Below, one piece after another: positions 8,937-16,966 of a stretch of DNA of 64,000 nt. Under the pieces are notes generated by a model. That model saw only the letters and a list, made by a program, of their open reading frames with translations, did no database searches and was not told where the DNA came from. The stretch is from an uncultured Acidimicrobiales bacterium. Its GTDB lineage: Bacteria > Actinomycetota > Acidimicrobiia > Acidimicrobiales > CALAML01. The stretch covers positions 65,616 through 129,615 of the forward strand of contig CALAML010000045.1 in NCBI GenBank assembly GCA_937925845.1. Direction: 5' to 3'. A program made the translations under genes and the position numbers. How positions within the stretch are numbered: position 1 is the first letter of the stretch; the number at the start of each line of letters is the position of its first letter.

Positions 8937-9361
8937 TGGATGATGGTCTGAGCAGCGGCACCGAGGCTGCGGCGCCGATTCGAGTGGTGCTGACCAAGCT
9001 GGGCCTCGATGGACACGACCGGGGCATCAAGGTGGTGGCCCGCATCCTTCGCGACGCCGGTATGGAGGTGGTGTACCTCGGCCTGCGTCAAACCACCGAC
9101 AGCATCGTGGCCGCGGCGGTACAGGAAGACGCCGACGCCATCGGCCTCTCCATGCACAACGCCGGCCATATGACGCTGGCACCGGCCATGCTTAAAGCCA
9201 TGGCCGAGGCTGAACTGGAAATCCCGTTGGTGGTGGGCGGCATCATTCCCGAAGACGACGTTCAGAGCCTGAGCGACGCCGGCGTTGCCGTGGTGCTCGG
9301 ACCCGGTGCCCCCTCGGAAGAAGTGGTGAACTCGGTGCGGGCCGCGGTCGCTGCCGCGTGA
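8936..9361 (+). CDS. icmB: B12-binding small subunit of acyl-CoA mutase
   Basis: 141 aa; its ATG overlaps the TGA of the large subunit by one base (TGATG), so the ORF-track start at 8468 is an artefact. It carries the base-off cobalamin motif DxHxxG as DGHDRG (His27 the cobalt ligand), followed by the GLSMHNAGHM and VVGGIIPEDD segments that cradle the nucleotide tail. It pairs one-to-one with the large subunit to form the heterotetrameric mutase. The length and separation match IcmB/HcmB small subunits. Confidence 0.92.
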   Translation: MDDGLSSGTEAAAPIRVVLTKLGLDGHDRGIKVVARILRDAGMEVVYLGLRQTTDSIVAAAVQEDADAIGLSMHNAGHMTLAPAMLKAMAEAELEIPLVVGGIIPEDDVQSLSDAGVAVVLGPGAPSEEVVNSVRAAVAAA

Positions 9362-10335
9362 GCCTGAGAACATCCCCACCTGAAGATCTTGTCGCCCGGG
9401 CACTCGACGGTGACCGGCGTGCCGTTGGTCGGCTGCTGACCCTCGTTGAGCGGGGCGGCGCTGATGCCGAGACCGTGGCGTCGCTGACCCAGCCCCACGC
9501 CGGCCGGGCCCATGTGGTGGGCATCACCGGCTCGCCCGGGGCGGGCAAGTCGACCCTGGTCAGCCAACTGGTGGCGGGCATTGTCGACAACGGCACCGTG
9601 CCCGCGGTGCTGGCCGTTGACCCGTCCTCACCGCTCACCGGCGGCGCCATCCTCGGCGATCGCGTCCGTATGGCCGATGTCGATGGCGTGGCCTTCATCC
9701 GTTCGGTAGCCACCCGAGGCCACGCCGGCGGGCTGGCGCTATCCATACCGGGCGCCACCCGGGTTCTCGATGCCGTTGGCTACTCGCCGGTCATCATCGA
9801 GACCGTCGGCGTGGGTCAGGTTGAAGTCGACGTCACCGCTGCAGCCGATACCACCGTGGTGGTAGTGACCCCGGGCATGGGCGACGCGGTGCAGGCCAAC
9901 AAAGCCGGACTGTTGGAGGTGGCCGACATCTTTGTGGTGAACAAGGCCGACCGCCCCGGGGCCAGCGACGCCCGTCGCGACCTCGAGCTCATGCTGGAGT
10001 TCAGCCACGTCACCGGCCAGGAGAACGAGAACTATCGACCGCCGATCCTGATGACCAACTCACTCGACGGAGACGGCGTGGCCGAAGTGCTCTCGGCCAT
10101 CGACACCCATCGACGCTTCCTCGATGACAGCGGCGAGCGAGCCGTGCGCACCCGACGTCGGATCCGCTTCGAGATCGAGAACCGACTGGCCATGGCCTTC
10201 GACGTGACCCTCGCCCAGCGCCTGGCCGAACCGGCAACCGAAGCACTGATCGACCGAGTGGCCCAAGGCGATCTCAGCGTGGTCGACGCCGCCGAGCAAC
10301 TCCGCCAGATGATGCTTGGATCTCGGGAAAACTAG
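9358..10335 (+). CDS. meaB: MeaB/ArgK-type GTPase chaperone of the acyl-CoA mutase
   Basis: 325 aa starting at a GTG that overlaps the upstream stop (GTGA). G3E-family P-loop GTPase: Walker A GITGSPGAGKST (about 57-66), DPSSPLTGGAILGDRVRM switch region, ETVGVGQVEVD (G3 equivalent) and NKAD (G4). MeaB proteins gate loading of adenosylcobalamin into mutases and eject damaged cofactor. Its place as third gene of a tightly overlapped operon with the mutase subunits fixes its partner. The C-terminus (EQLRQMML) is of normal length. Confidence 0.93.
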   Translation: MSLRTSPPEDLVARALDGDRRAVGRLLTLVERGGADAETVASLTQPHAGRAHVVGITGSPGAGKSTLVSQLVAGIVDNGTVPAVLAVDPSSPLTGGAILGDRVRMADVDGVAFIRSVATRGHAGGLALSIPGATRVLDAVGYSPVIIETVGVGQVEVDVTAAADTTVVVVTPGMGDAVQANKAGLLEVADIFVVNKADRPGASDARRDLELMLEFSHVTGQENENYRPPILMTNSLDGDGVAEVLSAIDTHRRFLDDSGERAVRTRRRIRFEIENRLAMAFDVTLAQRLAEPATEALIDRVAQGDLSVVDAAEQLRQMMLGSREN

Positions 10336-10338
10336 AGC

Positions 10339-10374
10339 CTCCGGCTGCGAAGGGGTGACCCCTTGCAGCCGGAG
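10339..10374. terminator. Hairpin between convergent mutase operon and GH16 gene
   Basis: CTCCGGCTGC...GCAGCCGGAG with inner AGGGG/CCCC forms a roughly 16-bp stem with a three-base loop and one bulge. It starts just after the meaB stop; a bidirectional terminator is likely though no T-run follows. Confidence 0.65.
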
Positions 10375-10409
10375 TATCCAGGACGGCGCTCCAGAGAGCT
10401 CATGGAGAG

Positions 10410-11861
10410 CTAGCAGGTGGTGTTGGGGTCCGAGGTGTTGTCGTTGACGCTCCACACCTTGACCGAGTTGACCCGGCCCTTGTCGGTGTTGATCTTGTCC
10501 TTCGACCGCCAAACGTTCGTGGCGTAGAGCCCAGGATCCTTGGGCACTCCGGGGCGGGCCCGGAGGTCTACGCCGGGCTGATAGCCATCGTCGGTGGCGT
10601 CTTTGGCCCCGGAGTTCATCTCCCGCGAGATGATGAGATAGTGAGGTACCTGCGGTACGAGGCGGGTATCACGCATTCGCTCCACACCGTCGACATACCA
10701 AACGAGACGGTTGCGCATCCACAGCAGCCCGATGGTGTGGCTGCCGGAACGGATGCCGGACCCAGCGTTGATCACCCCGCCGGGGGTATTGCCGCAAGCG
10801 TCGCCGGCGATCACCTTGCTCAGTAGCAGGTTCTCGGCGCCCGGAGACACTTCGTATTCGAAGAGGTCGATCTCCACCCCGTTGCCCGGGTCGGCGTCGT
10901 AGGTCTTGTTGAGCACGTTCGGGTCGGCCGGCATCATCCACGCGGAGAGTCGGAACCCGTTGCTGTCCATGTTGGAGAAGTCGACGTCGACCTCAATGAA
11001 GTGACCCGGACCCCACTTGCCGTCGTTGCCGCTGGGCGGACGCACCTCCACCTGAGTGCCGGCAGCGTTTGAGTACTCGCGGGACAGCGTCTGCACCCAT
11101 CCGGTGTAGAAGCGGTAGCGGTTGAACTCGGTGAACAAGTCGTTGTCCTGCACCGCATTGCGACTCGAGTCGGCTTGTTGCACCACCCGGCCGCCCATAA
11201 TCAGCTGGCCGCCCGCGGTTCGTGCGGTCTGGTCCTGGTGGGCGTTGTACCAGGCGCTCCACCGCTTGCCGTCCAGGCCGTCGTTGCCGACCTGGTGCAA
11301 GCCGTCGGACATGTCGTTTCGAATCCAGTTGTTGAGGTTGTTGAACTCGTCGGTGAAGACGGGGGAGTAGTTGAGGTTGGCGCCATCCTGGCCGGCGTTG
11401 ATGTTCGGCCCGTTGTTGGGACCGGGGCCGCCACCGCACTGCAGGCTGGCCCACGGGCCCCATTCGTACACACCGTTGGCATCTCGCAGAGCGATCTGGA
11501 ACTGGCGGTTGGCCAGCGACGTTCCGTTGTAGGTCTTCGACGGGGTGTTGATCGACGACCAGCCCTGCCACACCGCGCTGGCACCGGGCGCGGTGCGGGT
11601 GAAGACCTCGTAGCGCGTGGCCCGACTATCGCTGGTGGCCCCCCAATTGATAGTGACGTTGGCGGTGTCGGAACAATCGCGGCTGATCTCAAGCGGATCG
11701 GCGGTGCGGCACGACACGGCCAGAAGCAGTGCTATCGCCAATAGGCCCGACAGCGATCCCAATCGTGTCGCCGTGCTGCCTCGTCTCCGAGGTGCGGGTT
11801 GTGCTGGTTCTGGGCCGTTTCTTGGCACGGACTCACCGTCCGCCGTTGCCTGCATCGCCAT
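10410..11861 (-). CDS. GH16-like secreted lipoprotein glycosidase
   Basis: 483 aa from ATG 11861, which has GGAAGG eight bases upstream; the track start at 11921 is less likely. N-terminal signal with lipobox LLAVSC (Cys51) predicts a membrane-anchored lipoprotein. Residues ~55-135 resemble a fibronectin type III module. The C-terminal concanavalin-like domain begins near SPVFTDEFNNLNNW and has the GH16 catalytic signature as EIDLFEYE (two Glu of ExDxxE) plus the GSHTIGLLWMRNRLVWYVDG strand typical of laminarinase/agarase-type GH16. Likely hydrolyses a beta-glucan or galactan outside the cell; the substrate is not readable. It stands alone. Confidence 0.8.
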   Translation of the reverse strand: MAMQATADGESVPRNGPEPAQPAPRRRGSTATRLGSLSGLLAIALLLAVSCRTADPLEISRDCSDTANVTINWGATSDSRATRYEVFTRTAPGASAVWQGWSSINTPSKTYNGTSLANRQFQIALRDANGVYEWGPWASLQCGGGPGPNNGPNINAGQDGANLNYSPVFTDEFNNLNNWIRNDMSDGLHQVGNDGLDGKRWSAWYNAHQDQTARTAGGQLIMGGRVVQQADSSRNAVQDNDLFTEFNRYRFYTGWVQTLSREYSNAAGTQVEVRPPSGNDGKWGPGHFIEVDVDFSNMDSNGFRLSAWMMPADPNVLNKTYDADPGNGVEIDLFEYEVSPGAENLLLSKVIAGDACGNTPGGVINAGSGIRSGSHTIGLLWMRNRLVWYVDGVERMRDTRLVPQVPHYLIISREMNSGAKDATDDGYQPGVDLRARPGVPKDPGLYATNVWRSKDKINTDKGRVNSVKVWSVNDNTSDPNTTC

Positions 11862-12064
11862 TGGGAACCTTCCGTCGTAGTTGTGGGGCGGTGCCAGCTC
11901 ACACATCACTGGGCTAGCCATCCTTCAATGACACGAACCGGGCATTGGTTCCGGGGGACATCCGATTCGATCTTTTCGAGAAATGTTTCGATGCTGCACG
12001 GCGGCGGACCACAACCGCTCCGCTATGTTCTCTTCCATCGCTACCCGGGTCGAAGGAGTCTGAA

Positions 12065-12601
12065 ATGGCAGAAGTTGGCGGCCAGATCGCAACGGTTCAG
12101 CTCAAGAGCGCAACCGGAGCCGACGTCGAGCTTGGCGATTACCTCACCACCACCAGGGTGATCTCCTCGCCCCGCTACTACGGCTGACTGCCCTGTCGAG
12201 CGTTTCTTCTGCAGTTGCAGGAGCACATCGATGACATCAAAGCCATGGGCGCCGAACCACTCGGCATCTCGGTCGCGGCCGACTTCCAGGCCAAAGAGCT
12301 GATGGAAAAGTCGGTCGACTACGACCTGCTGCTCGACCCCGACCGGAACTTCAAAACCGCAGCGCTGGCCATTCCCAAGGTCAAGCTCTCCACCTATCTC
12401 ACCCCGGTCGCGGCCAAACGGTATTTGGCCGGACGCGGTCACAAGACCCGACAGGGCGCACCGACGGCCACTCCTTCCGAGCCACCCGGCGTGGCCATCA
12501 TCGACCCCGATCGAACCATCCGCTACCTGTACCAGGGCGAGACCGTCGGCGACTATCCGCCCGTCGCCGAAGTATTGGCCGCGCTCGAATCGTCGGCTTA
12601 G
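12065..12601 (+). CDS. Candidate selenoprotein: redoxin (AhpC/TSA-like) with in-frame UGA at the redox centre
   Basis: 178 aa if the TGA at 12185-12187 is read as selenocysteine (Sec41). Start is ATG 12065 with GAAGGAG eight bases upstream. The sequence before the TGA (GDYLTTTRVISSPRYYG) and after it (LPCRAFLLQLQEHIDDIKAMG) joins in one frame to give RYYG-U-LPCR, which matches the FYRGxWCPxCRxQL active site of AhpC/TSA-like redoxins with the first Cys replaced (UxxC). The rest of the thioredoxin fold is complete (LLDPDRNFKTAALAIPKV, GVAIIDPDRTIRYLYQG). A bacterial SECIS hairpin follows the TGA. Likely a thiol-dependent peroxidase or disulfide reductase. First gene of a three-gene operon. The alternative, a pseudogene with one stop, fits less well. 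Confidence 0.82.
12206..12223 (+). promoter_or_regulatory. Bacterial SECIS element for Sec41
   Basis: CTTCTGC-AGTT-GCAGGAG forms a 7-bp stem (one U-G pair) with the four-base loop AGUU. The loop starts 25 nt after the UGA and has G in its second position. Known bacterial SECIS rules ask for a loop 16-37 nt after UGA with a G in the first two loop positions, so all are met. Confidence 0.75.
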
Positions 12602-12614
12602 GAATCCCGCAGCT

Positions 12615-13904
12615 ATGGCTTCCAACGATCCTGAGCGGATGGCCCGCCCCTTGCCCGCCATTGACCTCGACGCAGCGCGAACCGGTGCCCACGATCGCTA
12701 CCGTGCGGCCCACCCGAACAGCGCCGCCGCCGATACCCGGGCCCGAGTGGTGTTGCCCGGCGGCAACACCCGGTCGGTCCTCGACTTCGATCCCTTCCCG
12801 TTCCGGGTCCACCGGGCCGAGGGGCCCTACCTGTTTGATATCGACAACCACCGCTACATCGACTTCTGCGGCAACTACACCGCCGGGCTGCTCGGCCACT
12901 CGCCCGACGACATCAAGAAGGCGGTCATCGACGGCCTCGACTCCGGCTGGTCCTTCGGCGCCACCCACGAACGAGAAGTTGAACTGGCCGAGCTGATCTG
13001 TGAGCGCTTCGTCTCGATCGATCAGGTTCGCTTCACCAACTCCGGCACCGAAGCCAACCTGATGGCGATCGGTACTGCACTGGCGGTCACCGGCAGAAAG
13101 ACGGTGGGCGTGTTCGAGCGCGGCTATCACGGCGGGGTGCTGGCATTCGGGCCGGACGCCGGCGGCCCTCACCACCAACTGAACGTGCCCTTCGATTTTC
13201 GGGTCGCCCCCTTCAACGACATCGACGCCATCGACGGCTTCATCACCGACGACATGGGTTGTGTTTTGGTGGAAGCGGTGCAGGGGTCAGGCGGCTGTCG
13301 ACCAGCCAGTACCGAGTTCCTTCAGGCGCTGCGCCAACGTTGCGACCAGACCGGCACCGTGTTGATCTTCGACGAAGTGATGACCAGTCGCCTCGCACCC
13401 GGTGGCGCCCAGGAACGCTTCGGCGTCACCCCCGATATGACCACCCTGGGCAAGTACCTCGGTGGCGGCATGACCTTCGGGGCCTTCGGTGGAGCCCGGC
13501 GGCTTATGGCCGCGTTCGATTCCGATGCCGGCGGCACCCTGACCCAGGCGGGCACGTTTAACAACAACGTGGTGTCGATGACCGCAGCGGTGGCGACCCT
13601 GCAAACCCAGCTCACTCCGGCCCGCCTCACCGATGTCAACGAGCGCGGCGATCGGCTCCGGGTTGGCCTCGACCAGGCGTTCGCCGCCTCCAGCCTACCG
13701 ATGTGGGCGAGCGGGATGGGCTCCATGGTATGTATCCACAGCAGCGACGACCGGCTCAGCGAACTGGCCTTTCACCACGCCCTCGCCGACGAGCTCTACT
13801 TCGCCCGTCGCGGCTTCATCGGCCTCTCCATGGCCATCACCGACGAACACGTCGACGCGCTGGTGGGTTCGTTGGCGTGCTTCGCTGAGAGCCTCACCGG
13901 CTGA
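12615..13904 (+). CDS. Class III PLP aminotransferase, glutamate-1-semialdehyde aminomutase-like
   Basis: 429 aa, ATG 12615 with AGGAA about ten bases upstream; a second ATG eight codons in is possible. Fold-type I class III features: LPGGNTRSV near the N-terminus as in GSA aminomutases, NSGTEANLMAI for the PLP phosphate, FDEVMTSRL with the pyridine-N Asp, and the Schiff-base Lys280 in TTLGKYLGGGMTFG. It is not the biosynthetic HemL context, since no haem genes are near. It lies 13 bp after the redoxin and overlaps the next gene by one base (TGATG), so it is the middle gene of the operon. Substrate unknown: an amino acid or amine transamination or amino shift is expected. Confidence 0.9.
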   Translation: MASNDPERMARPLPAIDLDAARTGAHDRYRAAHPNSAAADTRARVVLPGGNTRSVLDFDPFPFRVHRAEGPYLFDIDNHRYIDFCGNYTAGLLGHSPDDIKKAVIDGLDSGWSFGATHEREVELAELICERFVSIDQVRFTNSGTEANLMAIGTALAVTGRKTVGVFERGYHGGVLAFGPDAGGPHHQLNVPFDFRVAPFNDIDAIDGFITDDMGCVLVEAVQGSGGCRPASTEFLQALRQRCDQTGTVLIFDEVMTSRLAPGGAQERFGVTPDMTTLGKYLGGGMTFGAFGGARRLMAAFDSDAGGTLTQAGTFNNNVVSMTAAVATLQTQLTPARLTDVNERGDRLRVGLDQAFAASSLPMWASGMGSMVCIHSSDDRLSELAFHHALADELYFARRGFIGLSMAITDEHVDALVGSLACFAESLTG

Positions 13905-15487
13905 TGAGCTCTGCGGTCGAGGCCGCCGTTGGTCCGGCGGCTGCCAAGACGTTTCTGATTACCGGTGCCACCAGCGGTATCGGACTGGCCCTGGCCGAGC
14001 ACCTTCACCGCAGCCCCGTGGCCCATCGGCTGATCCTGGTCGGTCGACAACCACTCGACGCTTCGAGTGATCCATCGGCTGAGGGCCCGCCGCCCACGCT
14101 GAACGACCACAACTACTGCCAGGTCGACCTGGCCGAACCCGACGCCGCGGCAGAGATCGACCGGTGGTGTCAGAGTCGTGGAATCGACGCCATCGATGTG
14201 GTGATCCACAACGCCGGCGTTGGCTGGACCGGCCCGCTGTGGACCCAACCGACGTCAACGATCGACGACATGGTGGCGGTCAACCTGACCGCACCGATCG
14301 CCCTTACCCAACAGCTCCTTCCCCGGGTCCAGGCCGCATCCGGTCGGTTTGTGTTTGTCAGCTCGATCATGTCCACCGTGGCCAGTCCCGACATGGCCGT
14401 CTACGTAGCCACCAAGAAGGCACTCGACGGGTTCGTGCGGAGCCTGCGAGCTGAACGATCGATCGGCGACGTCACCCTTCAGGTCGTCCACCCGGGAGCC
14501 ACCCGAACCGCCATGCCCGACAAGGTCGGGGTCGACCCCGACGTCTCGAAGCGTTGGCGCAGTGCCGAGTCAGTAGCGGCAGAACTTCTTGACGGCCTCG
14601 ACTCGGCTGCGTCGAACCGGGCCCTCGGTCTACCGAACCGGGCCATTCGAAAGATCTCGCGCCGGGTGCCCGGTCCGGTCGCGGCGATCGTGGCCGGAGG
14701 CCGGTCGACCCCACCCGACCCGCCAGCATCCGGAGGTTCTCCAAGAGCGTTGATCACCGGTGCCGCCGACGGCATCGGCCGAGCCCTGGCCCTGCACTAT
14801 GCCAACCAGGGGTTTCAGGTAGTCGGCGTCGATATCGATCGGGAGCGGGCGGTTCGAACAGCCGACGAGGCGCCTGGGGAGCGCGTGGAGTTTCGCCACG
14901 TCGACCTCACCACGTCAGATATGGCGTGGGTACAGAACGAAGCGCCGTTCGATGTGGTGGTGCACAACGCAGGCGTAAGCGCCGTCGGCCCCTTCGCCGA
15001 GATTTCGGCTGAGCGTCATCAAAAGGTGATCGATCTCAACCTGACGGCACCGATGCTCCTCACCCGGGAACTGGTGGCCCAGGCCAAGCTCACCGCCGGG
15101 GCCAGGATCGTGCTGATCTCGAGCCTCTCGCACCAGATGAGTTACCCCGGCGCCGCGGTCTACGCCGCTACCAAGGACGGACTCGAACTCTACGGTCGGG
15201 CGCTGCACGGTGCTCTGCGTCCCGCGGCGCGGGTCACAACGGTGTTTCCAGGACCGACCCGCACCGCCCACGCCGCTCGCTATAGCCCCGACAACACCCA
15301 CGAGGCCCGCCGCATGGACCCGGCCAAGCTCGCCGAACTAATAGTGGCCACCGATCGGCGTCGGCTGATTCCCGGAGCGCCGGCCAAAGTGTCGGCGGCG
15401 CTCGGTGTCGTGAGCCCATCCGCCGGCGAAGCCATCATGCGCAAGACCGTCTACGCCAAGCTCCACGGCAAAGCCCTACAGAGCTAA
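13904..15487 (+). CDS. Fusion of two short-chain dehydrogenase/reductase domains
   Basis: 527 aa. Domain 1 (about 15-250) has TGATSGIG nucleotide motif, HNAGVGWTG, and catalytic Ser/YVATKK (Tyr about 167). Domain 2 (about 278-527) has TGAADGIG, HNAGVSAVGP, SSLSH and YAATKD (Tyr about 420). Both keep the Ser-Tyr-Lys set, so both look active. Domain 2 begins with GVDIDRE after the second strand, suggesting NAD(H) preference; domain 1 has VGRQ, suggesting NADP(H). Two full SDRs in one chain are uncommon. It closes the operon with the redoxin and aminotransferase, so a coupled transamination/redox pathway is possible, but the substrate is unknown. Confidence 0.88.
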   Translation: MSSAVEAAVGPAAAKTFLITGATSGIGLALAEHLHRSPVAHRLILVGRQPLDASSDPSAEGPPPTLNDHNYCQVDLAEPDAAAEIDRWCQSRGIDAIDVVIHNAGVGWTGPLWTQPTSTIDDMVAVNLTAPIALTQQLLPRVQAASGRFVFVSSIMSTVASPDMAVYVATKKALDGFVRSLRAERSIGDVTLQVVHPGATRTAMPDKVGVDPDVSKRWRSAESVAAELLDGLDSAASNRALGLPNRAIRKISRRVPGPVAAIVAGGRSTPPDPPASGGSPRALITGAADGIGRALALHYANQGFQVVGVDIDRERAVRTADEAPGERVEFRHVDLTTSDMAWVQNEAPFDVVVHNAGVSAVGPFAEISAERHQKVIDLNLTAPMLLTRELVAQAKLTAGARIVLISSLSHQMSYPGAAVYAATKDGLELYGRALHGALRPAARVTTVFPGPTRTAHAARYSPDNTHEARRMDPAKLAELIVATDRRRLIPGAPAKVSAALGVVSPSAGEAIMRKTVYAKLHGKALQS

Positions 15488-15500
15488 CCCAGCAACCTGT

Positions 15501-15521
15501 AACGGGTGTCAGACCCCCGTT
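15501..15521. terminator. Short palindrome with GTCAGAC core between convergent genes
   Basis: AACGGG...CCCGTT encloses GTGTCAGACC. It sits between the SDR fusion and the site-2 protease, which converge. It may act as a terminator and belongs to the loose GGGGTCAGACCCC repeat family seen elsewhere in the window. Confidence 0.4.
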
Positions 15522-15539
15522 GCACGTTTCGTGGGTGGG

Positions 15540-16703
15540 TCAGCGGATTGGTGAGGCGGTGACCGTTGGTTTGGGTTCGGGGTTCATCACCGCGTTGATC
15601 GACGGGAGATCGATGGTGCCCAGCACCTGCCCGCTACCGTCGCCGATGGCGATCAGCCGATTGGGGCTGTCGAACACGCGGTGAGCCACATCTTCGAGAG
15701 TGTCGTCGGCGAAGGCGCTCTCCATCTCGCCCAGCGACACCACCAGGTCGGTCAACGGCATCGGCTGACGCTCCCACATCGGCACCGACAACAACTGGTT
15801 GCGAGTCACGATGCCCACCGCGGCGCCATTGGAGTCGATGACCGAGAACGACTCCTGGGGCAGATGAGCGATGCGATCGAGCGACTCGGCTACGTTCTGC
15901 CAGGCGAGGAGAGCCGGCGGCGACGACTTCATAATCGACGCGGTGGTGAACTCCCTCAAGAGGCGACGCTGAGCCGCATGGGCCAACTCCTGGCGAGCCA
16001 GGCTCAAGATAAAGACGCCAGTGAGGAACGTGGTGATGTCGATCATGACGCCAACCCCACCGCCATCGACGTAGAACAAACGCCACAACCCAAAGAGAGT
16101 GAAGGCGGTGCCGATTCCGATACCGATCCAGGCCGATACCGAAATGGCCTGAGCTCGATCGCCGCTGCGGCGCCAGAGCATGGCGGTGAGCACCCGACCG
16201 CCGTCGAGAGGAGCGGCCGGTATGAGGTTGCCGAGGCACAGCACCAACAGGTTGATGATCACCAACAACACCAGTAGGGGCACCACGGCATTGGGCGCTT
16301 CAAGGGCCCGAGCCAGATAGGCCATGCCAGCAAACACCACCGCAAGTACGAAGTTCACACCCGGTCCGGCGGCGGCGATACGGAACTCGGCCTGTGGGGA
16401 TGGCGAAACCCCACCCAATTTGGCGGCCCCGCCGAGAAACCACAGGGTGATGCCATCGACCGGTAGACCATAACCCCGGGCCACCAGGGCGTGACCCAGT
16501 TCGTGGGCCAGGATCGAAAGCAGGAACCCCAACGTGCCAATGCCGCCCAGCACCAACCGGGCGGTGAAGCTGAGGTCGGGACTGTAAACCGGGAGCAGAT
16601 CGAAGCCGACATAACGCACCATCAGCATGGCCAACAGCGCCACCGACCAGTTGGTGCCAACCGGAATCCCGGCGATGCGGCCCAGCTTGATGCTGTCGTT
16701 CAT
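15540..16703 (-). CDS. Site-2 protease (M50) with C-terminal CBS-like domains
   Basis: 387 aa from ATG 16703 (MNDSIKLGRIAG) preceded by GGTGGTGGG; the track start 16718 is a TTG. Integral-membrane zinc protease of the SpoIVFB/Rip3 type: zinc motif HELGH in TM2 region, second motif NLIPAAPLDGGR (third zinc ligand Asp), six hydrophobic segments, then two CBS-like repeats in the C-terminal ~120 residues (QESFSVIDSNGAAVGIVTRNQLL and LIAIGDGSGQVLGTIDL). This class cleaves membrane-bound regulators; the CBS pair suggests nucleotide sensing. It is divergent from the M23 peptidase gene. Substrate unknown. Confidence 0.9.
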   Translation of the reverse strand: MNDSIKLGRIAGIPVGTNWSVALLAMLMVRYVGFDLLPVYSPDLSFTARLVLGGIGTLGFLLSILAHELGHALVARGYGLPVDGITLWFLGGAAKLGGVSPSPQAEFRIAAAGPGVNFVLAVVFAGMAYLARALEAPNAVVPLLVLLVIINLLVLCLGNLIPAAPLDGGRVLTAMLWRRSGDRAQAISVSAWIGIGIGTAFTLFGLWRLFYVDGGGVGVMIDITTFLTGVFILSLARQELAHAAQRRLLREFTTASIMKSSPPALLAWQNVAESLDRIAHLPQESFSVIDSNGAAVGIVTRNQLLSVPMWERQPMPLTDLVVSLGEMESAFADDTLEDVAHRVFDSPNRLIAIGDGSGQVLGTIDLPSINAVMNPEPKPTVTASPIR

Positions 16704-16966
16704 ATGCCCACCACCCAAATCTGTTCGCCGAGGTTCCTGACCGTTCCGATACTCATGATGCCGGAATTTCGGTGATCTGGCGCTGCAGGTACGGACAGTT
16801 TCGAATTGTTTTGACCACCGTTGCGCAGGGCGCCCGTCACGCTTGGTGGTTTCCGCAGTGATGTCTGGCCTGAATTTGTTGTCCGCAGCGACTGTCTGAA
16901 CGCTGAACGTGGTGGGAACAACGGTTGGCTTGGGCAGCGGAGGCGGCCACCGACAGAGCCCGAGTG

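Noticed and set aside
12185-12187. TGA as an ordinary stop, giving a 40-aa peptide plus a separate ORF from 12215
   Set aside because: The downstream piece lacks its own ribosome site, the two halves make one redoxin fold, and a SECIS hairpin follows the TGA.
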